DNA from: Clostridiales bacterium
GTDB taxonomy: Bacteria > Bacillota > Clostridia > Oscillospirales > Acutalibacteraceae
Length of the DNA: 13,531 nt
NCBI GenBank assembly: GCA_012516295.1
Contig: JAAYWU010000332.1
Span: forward strand, 1 to 13,531
Direction: 5' to 3'
Below the pieces are notes generated by a model. It saw nothing but the letters and a program-made list of their open reading frames with translations. It did no database searches and had not been told where the DNA came from. This document shows positions 10,904 through 13,531 of the stretch, one piece after another; positions within the stretch are counted from its first letter, which is position 1, and each line of letters starts with the position of its first letter. The translations under genes were made by a program, and so were the position numbers.

Positions 10904-11722
10904 ATGATCTTCCGCACGGATCTGGCGCTGGAAAATACCGATCCCGCAAGGCATGTCGTCCGGGAGGAAAAAGGATGCAAAATCACAAGCATTGAAGAAG
11001 GGGGGAATACCTATGTTACATTGGAGGTAAAATCGATTTCCGACCGGATCGACAGCGACAACAGCCTTTTAACGCTGACCGCGCAGGAGCTTTCAAAGCT
11101 GGCTCCCGAAAAGGGAAGCGCGCTGGTGGCGGGGCTGGGTAACCGCGACATTACGCCGGACGCGCTCGGCCCGCTTACCGCGGAGCGGGTCATGGCCACG
11201 CGGCACATCCGCGGCGAGCTGGCAAGGGTGACGGGGCTGGGGGACCTGCGCCCCGTTTCGGTGGTAAGCCCCGGCGTTTTAGGTTCCACGGGCATTGAGG
11301 CCTTTGAGCTTTTAAAGGCGCTGGTAAAGGAACTGAAACCGGATTTTGTCATTGCGATTGACGCGCTGGCGGCGCGCAGCCCTTCGCGGCTGGGCTGCAC
11401 CATTCAGCTTTGCTCCGCGGGGATTTCCCCGGGCGCGGGGGTGGGGAACTCCCGCCCGCGCATCGACCAAAGCACGCTGGGCGTGCCGGTCATCAGCATG
11501 GGGATACCGACCGTGGTGGACGCGGCCACGCTGGCGTATGACCTGCTGAACGGCGATACGGACGGGAAGGAGGAGAAAATTGCGCCGCGCGGTGCGCAGA
11601 TGATGGTTACGCCGCGGGAAATCGACCTGATTATTTCAAGGGGCGCAAGGGTGTTGGGAATGGGCATTAACGTGGCCTTGAACCCTTCCATGACGATCGC
11701 CGATTTCGAAGATTTAACCTGA
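10904..11722 (+). CDS. gpr: Germination protease GPR
   Basis: Spore protease that degrades DNA-protecting small acid-soluble proteins at germination; made in the forespore as a self-cleaving zymogen. The 272-residue protein carries the hallmark sequences AGLGNRDITPDALGP (D86) and FVIAIDALAAR (D153), equivalent to the two aspartates implicated in catalysis, as well as VVSPGVLGSTGIE, GAGVGN, GVPVISMGIPTVVDAATLA and MMVTPREID. RTDLALE at residues 4-10 matches the autoprocessing site (cut after TD), leaving a propeptide of only six residues. It is shorter than the Bacillus enzyme (about 370): the segment between PTVVDA and MMVTP is much reduced. Start ATG 10904 has AAGGGG at good spacing; an ATG at 10865 would give a longer propeptide but lacks a site. 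spoIIP follows after 59 bases. Confidence 0.95.
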   Translation: MIFRTDLALENTDPARHVVREEKGCKITSIEEGGNTYVTLEVKSISDRIDSDNSLLTLTAQELSKLAPEKGSALVAGLGNRDITPDALGPLTAERVMATRHIRGELARVTGLGDLRPVSVVSPGVLGSTGIEAFELLKALVKELKPDFVIAIDALAARSPSRLGCTIQLCSAGISPGAGVGNSRPRIDQSTLGVPVISMGIPTVVDAATLAYDLLNGDTDGKEEKIAPRGAQMMVTPREIDLIISRGARVLGMGINVALNPSMTIADFEDLT

Positions 11723-11781
11723 GTCATCATGAAATTTGTCCAGCCCGCATAAGAATGAATATATTTTAATGGGGGCAGGAT

Positions 11782-12864
11782 ATGAAAAAATGGGGACAAA
11801 AGGCGGCGGGGTTATGCTCCGCTGCACTGACGTTCGCGGCGGTTGTGTGCGTTCTGGGGCGCCTGTCGGTGCTGCCCCCGTGGGACGCGGCGTTTACCGC
11901 CGCAGGGTTTATTATGCCGGGCGGTGCGGCCGAAGCGCTGTGGACCGATATTCTGGAAGAGGACGAGGAGGACGACGGAGCGTCCCGGACCGAACCGCCG
12001 TCCAGCGCGGGCAGCCGGCCGGCTTCGTCCGTGCCGGAAAATTCTTCGCAGAAAAGCCAAAACAGCTCCGCGGCAAACGCGCAGCAGGGGACGGTTTCCA
12101 CAACGCAGAAGGCGGATGTGAAGGAAATGAGCATCGTGAACACCGGCGTAAATTATAATAATATCTGGGTGAAAAATTCCAATAAAAACCATGGAATCGA
12201 CATTCCGGGCGAGCTGAAAAAGCAGCCGGCGGTAAAAATCGCAAAGAATGCCGGGCCACAGGTTTTAATTTACCATACGCATACCACGGAAGCTTTCGCG
12301 GGCGATACGCGCAGCCGGGACGCCTCCAAGAGCGTCGTCGCGGTTGGCGAACGCATTGCGGCGCAGCTTCGGGCGGCGGGCATCAACACCATTCACGACA
12401 CCACCCTGCATGATTATCCGAGCTACAACGGTTCCTACGAACGCTCGAAGGTGACGGTGCTGAACAACCTGAAAAAATACCCCTCGATTCAGGTGGCGCT
12501 GGACATTCACCGCGACGCGATGGGGACTTCCGGGGGTACACGGATTAAGCCGACGGCGGTCGTGAACGGGAAAAAGGCCGCGCAGGTGATGATTATTGCC
12601 GGCTGCGACGACGACGGCACGCTGAACCACCCGAACTGGGAATACAATCTGCGGCTTGCGGTGCGGCTTCAGCAATCCATGGCCGACCTGTACCCCGGCC
12701 TGGGGCGTCCGCTGAACTTCTGCAACCGGAAGTACAACCAGAATTTAACAAAGGGTTCCCTGCTTGTGGAATTCGGAACGGAAGTCAATACGCTTGACGA
12801 GGCGACGTATTCCGGGGAACTGTTCGGAAAGGCGCTTGCCGCTGTTTTAAATAAGCTGACATAG
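11782..12864 (+). CDS. spoIIP: Stage II sporulation protein P (SpoIIP)
   Basis: Membrane-anchored peptidoglycan amidase/endopeptidase that, with SpoIID and SpoIIM, thins septal peptidoglycan and drives engulfment. The 360-residue protein has an N-terminal membrane anchor (about 8-30), a low-complexity acidic then Ser/Ala/Gln-rich linker (about 58-112), and the catalytic domain (about 115-360). Visible motifs are VLIYHTHTTEAF (H165, H167, E170), LDIHRDA (H243), and LLVEFGTEVNT (E330, E334), fitting the zinc-dependent active site of this family; SYNGSYERS and FCNRKYNQNL are also characteristic. ATG 11782 follows GGGGG at six bases. It forms a cluster with gpr, as in Bacillus, and is followed by an 84-residue membrane protein. 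A sigma-E promoter is expected in the 59-base gap but only a weak match was found. Confidence 0.95.
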   Translation: MKKWGQKAAGLCSAALTFAAVVCVLGRLSVLPPWDAAFTAAGFIMPGGAAEALWTDILEEDEEDDGASRTEPPSSAGSRPASSVPENSSQKSQNSSAANAQQGTVSTTQKADVKEMSIVNTGVNYNNIWVKNSNKNHGIDIPGELKKQPAVKIAKNAGPQVLIYHTHTTEAFAGDTRSRDASKSVVAVGERIAAQLRAAGINTIHDTTLHDYPSYNGSYERSKVTVLNNLKKYPSIQVALDIHRDAMGTSGGTRIKPTAVVNGKKAAQVMIIAGCDDDGTLNHPNWEYNLRLAVRLQQSMADLYPGLGRPLNFCNRKYNQNLTKGSLLVEFGTEVNTLDEATYSGELFGKALAAVLNKLT

Positions 12865-12896
12865 ATAAGCAAATTCCTAAGGATGTGTAAAATAAA

Positions 12897-13151
12897 GTGG
12901 AAAGAAGAAACAGAAGAATTTTTTGGGGATCATTTTTCAGCACCCTCTACGTGCTGATACTGTTAATCGGACTTGCCGTAGTGGACCACAATTCGCGCCG
13001 TATCGGCTTTGGCGACAACAAAACCCTTCTTTATCAAATTACCGGTAAAACGTGGCAGGAAACTTGCAATGTGGCGAAAGTATGGTATAATAATTTCAAA
13101 TTCTCATTTCAAGAACATGCTGCGGAGGAATCGAATCATGAAAAAACATAA
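12897..13151 (+). CDS. 84-residue membrane protein after spoIIP
   Basis: Starts with GTG at 12897 after AAGGATG (12879-12885). It has a basic N-terminus (MERRNRRIF), one membrane helix at about residues 9-29 (SFFSTLYVLILLIGLAVV), then an outward or soluble part with GFGDNKTLLYQITGKTWQ and VWYNNFKFSF. No family is recognised. In Bacillus the corresponding place after spoIIP is taken by yqxA, another small single-helix protein, so this may be a positional counterpart, though I see no sequence likeness. Its last 14 bases overlap the next gene, and that gene's promoter lies within its coding sequence. Cotranscription with gpr-spoIIP would suggest a sporulation role; this is inference. Confidence 0.75.
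   Translation: MERRNRRIFWGSFFSTLYVLILLIGLAVVDHNSRRIGFGDNKTLLYQITGKTWQETCNVAKVWYNNFKFSFQEHAAEESNHEKT
13064..13091 (+). promoter_or_regulatory. Promoter inside the 84-residue gene for the secreted protein
   Basis: TTGCAA (13064-13069), 16-base spacer, TATAAT (13086-13091) preceded by TGG, an extended -10. Start near 13098, about 40 bases before the ATG at 13138. It gives the secreted-protein gene expression independent of the sporulation genes upstream. Confidence 0.68.
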
Positions 13152-13531
13152 AAAGACGTGGCTGATGCTATTGCTCGTGACATTTATGTTTTCATGTTAT
13201 TCTATTACCGCAATGGCAACCGAAATTACGCCCGAACAGGTAGAGAAAGCGATTCAGCAGCAACAGCAGCAGGCAGCGAGCAAGGTGGTTTCGCAAAGCC
13301 CCTCCAGCAATAAATCCTCCAGCCTGCCGTCCGCGGCGTCAAAGCCGAAAACCCAGAAGAAAAAGAAATATACTTCGTCCGCTCCTTCTTCCGCGCCTTC
13401 CAGCATGCTTTCAAGCGATATTTCCAGCGAGCTTGCCAGCAGCGAAGCGTCGAGCGAAATTGTCCTGCCAAGCGTGAACAGCATTGTGGAAAATGATCCG
13501 CTGAGTTCCCCGGCCGTTGACGTTGCCGCAA
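13138..13531 (+). CDS. Secreted Ser-rich protein, 5' part only
   Basis: The frame opens at ATG 13138 with GCGGAGG (13122-13128) upstream and is open to the window edge, so at least 131 residues are present. It begins with a clear signal peptide: Lys/His-rich MKKHKKTW, a hydrophobic core LMLLLVTFMF, and a likely cut after ITAMA (residue 27); C20 in FMFSC is a poor lipobox. The mature part begins TEITPEQVEKAI, then a run of six Gln (40-45) and a long low-complexity region of Ser, Ala, Pro and Lys with repeated SS-A-P and SSE units, looking like a cell-wall spacer or linker before a domain outside the window. No function can be given. Confidence 0.8.
   Translation, partial: MKKHKKTWLMLLLVTFMFSCYSITAMATEITPEQVEKAIQQQQQQAASKVVSQSPSSNKSSSLPSAASKPKTQKKKKYTSSAPSSAPSSMLSSDISSELASSEASSEIVLPSVNSIVENDPLSSPAVDVAA

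Noticed and set aside
11723..11756. Sigma-E-like promoter before spoIIP (GTCATCAT and CATAAGAA)
   Set aside because: Only partial matches and a 17-base spacing that is too long for the usual sigma-E pattern; too weak to annotate.

Overview
The window reads as chromosomal DNA of an endospore-forming Firmicute, most likely a clostridium of the Oscillospiraceae/Ruminococcaceae type. The reasons are three sporulation/germination genes (spoVAE, gpr, spoIIP), pyruvate phosphate dikinase, the rpsT/gpr/spoIIP order also known from Bacillus, strong AGGAGG-type ribosome binding sites, clear sigma-A promoters and rather GC-rich coding DNA. The family-level placement is inference. No phage, insertion sequence or CRISPR array is visible.

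Layout. Positions 1-545 hold the C-terminal end of ppdK, closed by a strong terminator. A promoter with a structured leader then drives a four-helix membrane protein of unknown function (949-1404). Its stop codon lies inside a perfect-consensus promoter for tRNA-Arg(CCT) (1514-1590). A CPBP-family membrane protease overlaps tadA by four bases, and two hairpin terminators follow. Between 3200 and 3613 there is a candidate 31-residue membrane peptide on the minus strand and a pair of related palindromes bracketing a promoter. That promoter reads into a two-gene module (3614-4113) whose second product is a lone sigma-region-4 helix-turn-helix protein. A long inverted repeat separates it from the convergent pair mnmA and an uncharacterised Cys-rich acidic protein (4303-5891). 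Divergent from these is a CpXC zinc-ribbon gene followed by asnB (6058-8593).

The 450-base gap after asnB contains overlapping terminators on both strands and possibly a 44-codon ORF downstream of dcd. dcd (minus) diverges from an orphan spoVAE (plus), which is followed by a small basic hydrophobic protein. Next come a 50-residue TTG-initiated single-pass membrane protein and rpsT, both on the minus strand with their own promoters. gpr diverges from rpsT and is followed by spoIIP, an 84-residue membrane protein and the start of a secreted Ser-rich protein that runs off the window.

Functional themes: tRNA wobble-base modification (TadA, MnmA) beside a tRNA gene; nucleotide and amino-acid metabolism (dcd, asnB, ppdK); and the spore programme, with SpoIIP for engulfment, SpoVAE for dipicolinate movement and GPR for degrading small acid-soluble proteins at germination. 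The least explained parts are the operator-flanked region-4 module, the Cys-rich MnmA partner, several very small membrane proteins and the convergent 3' region at 8594-9042.
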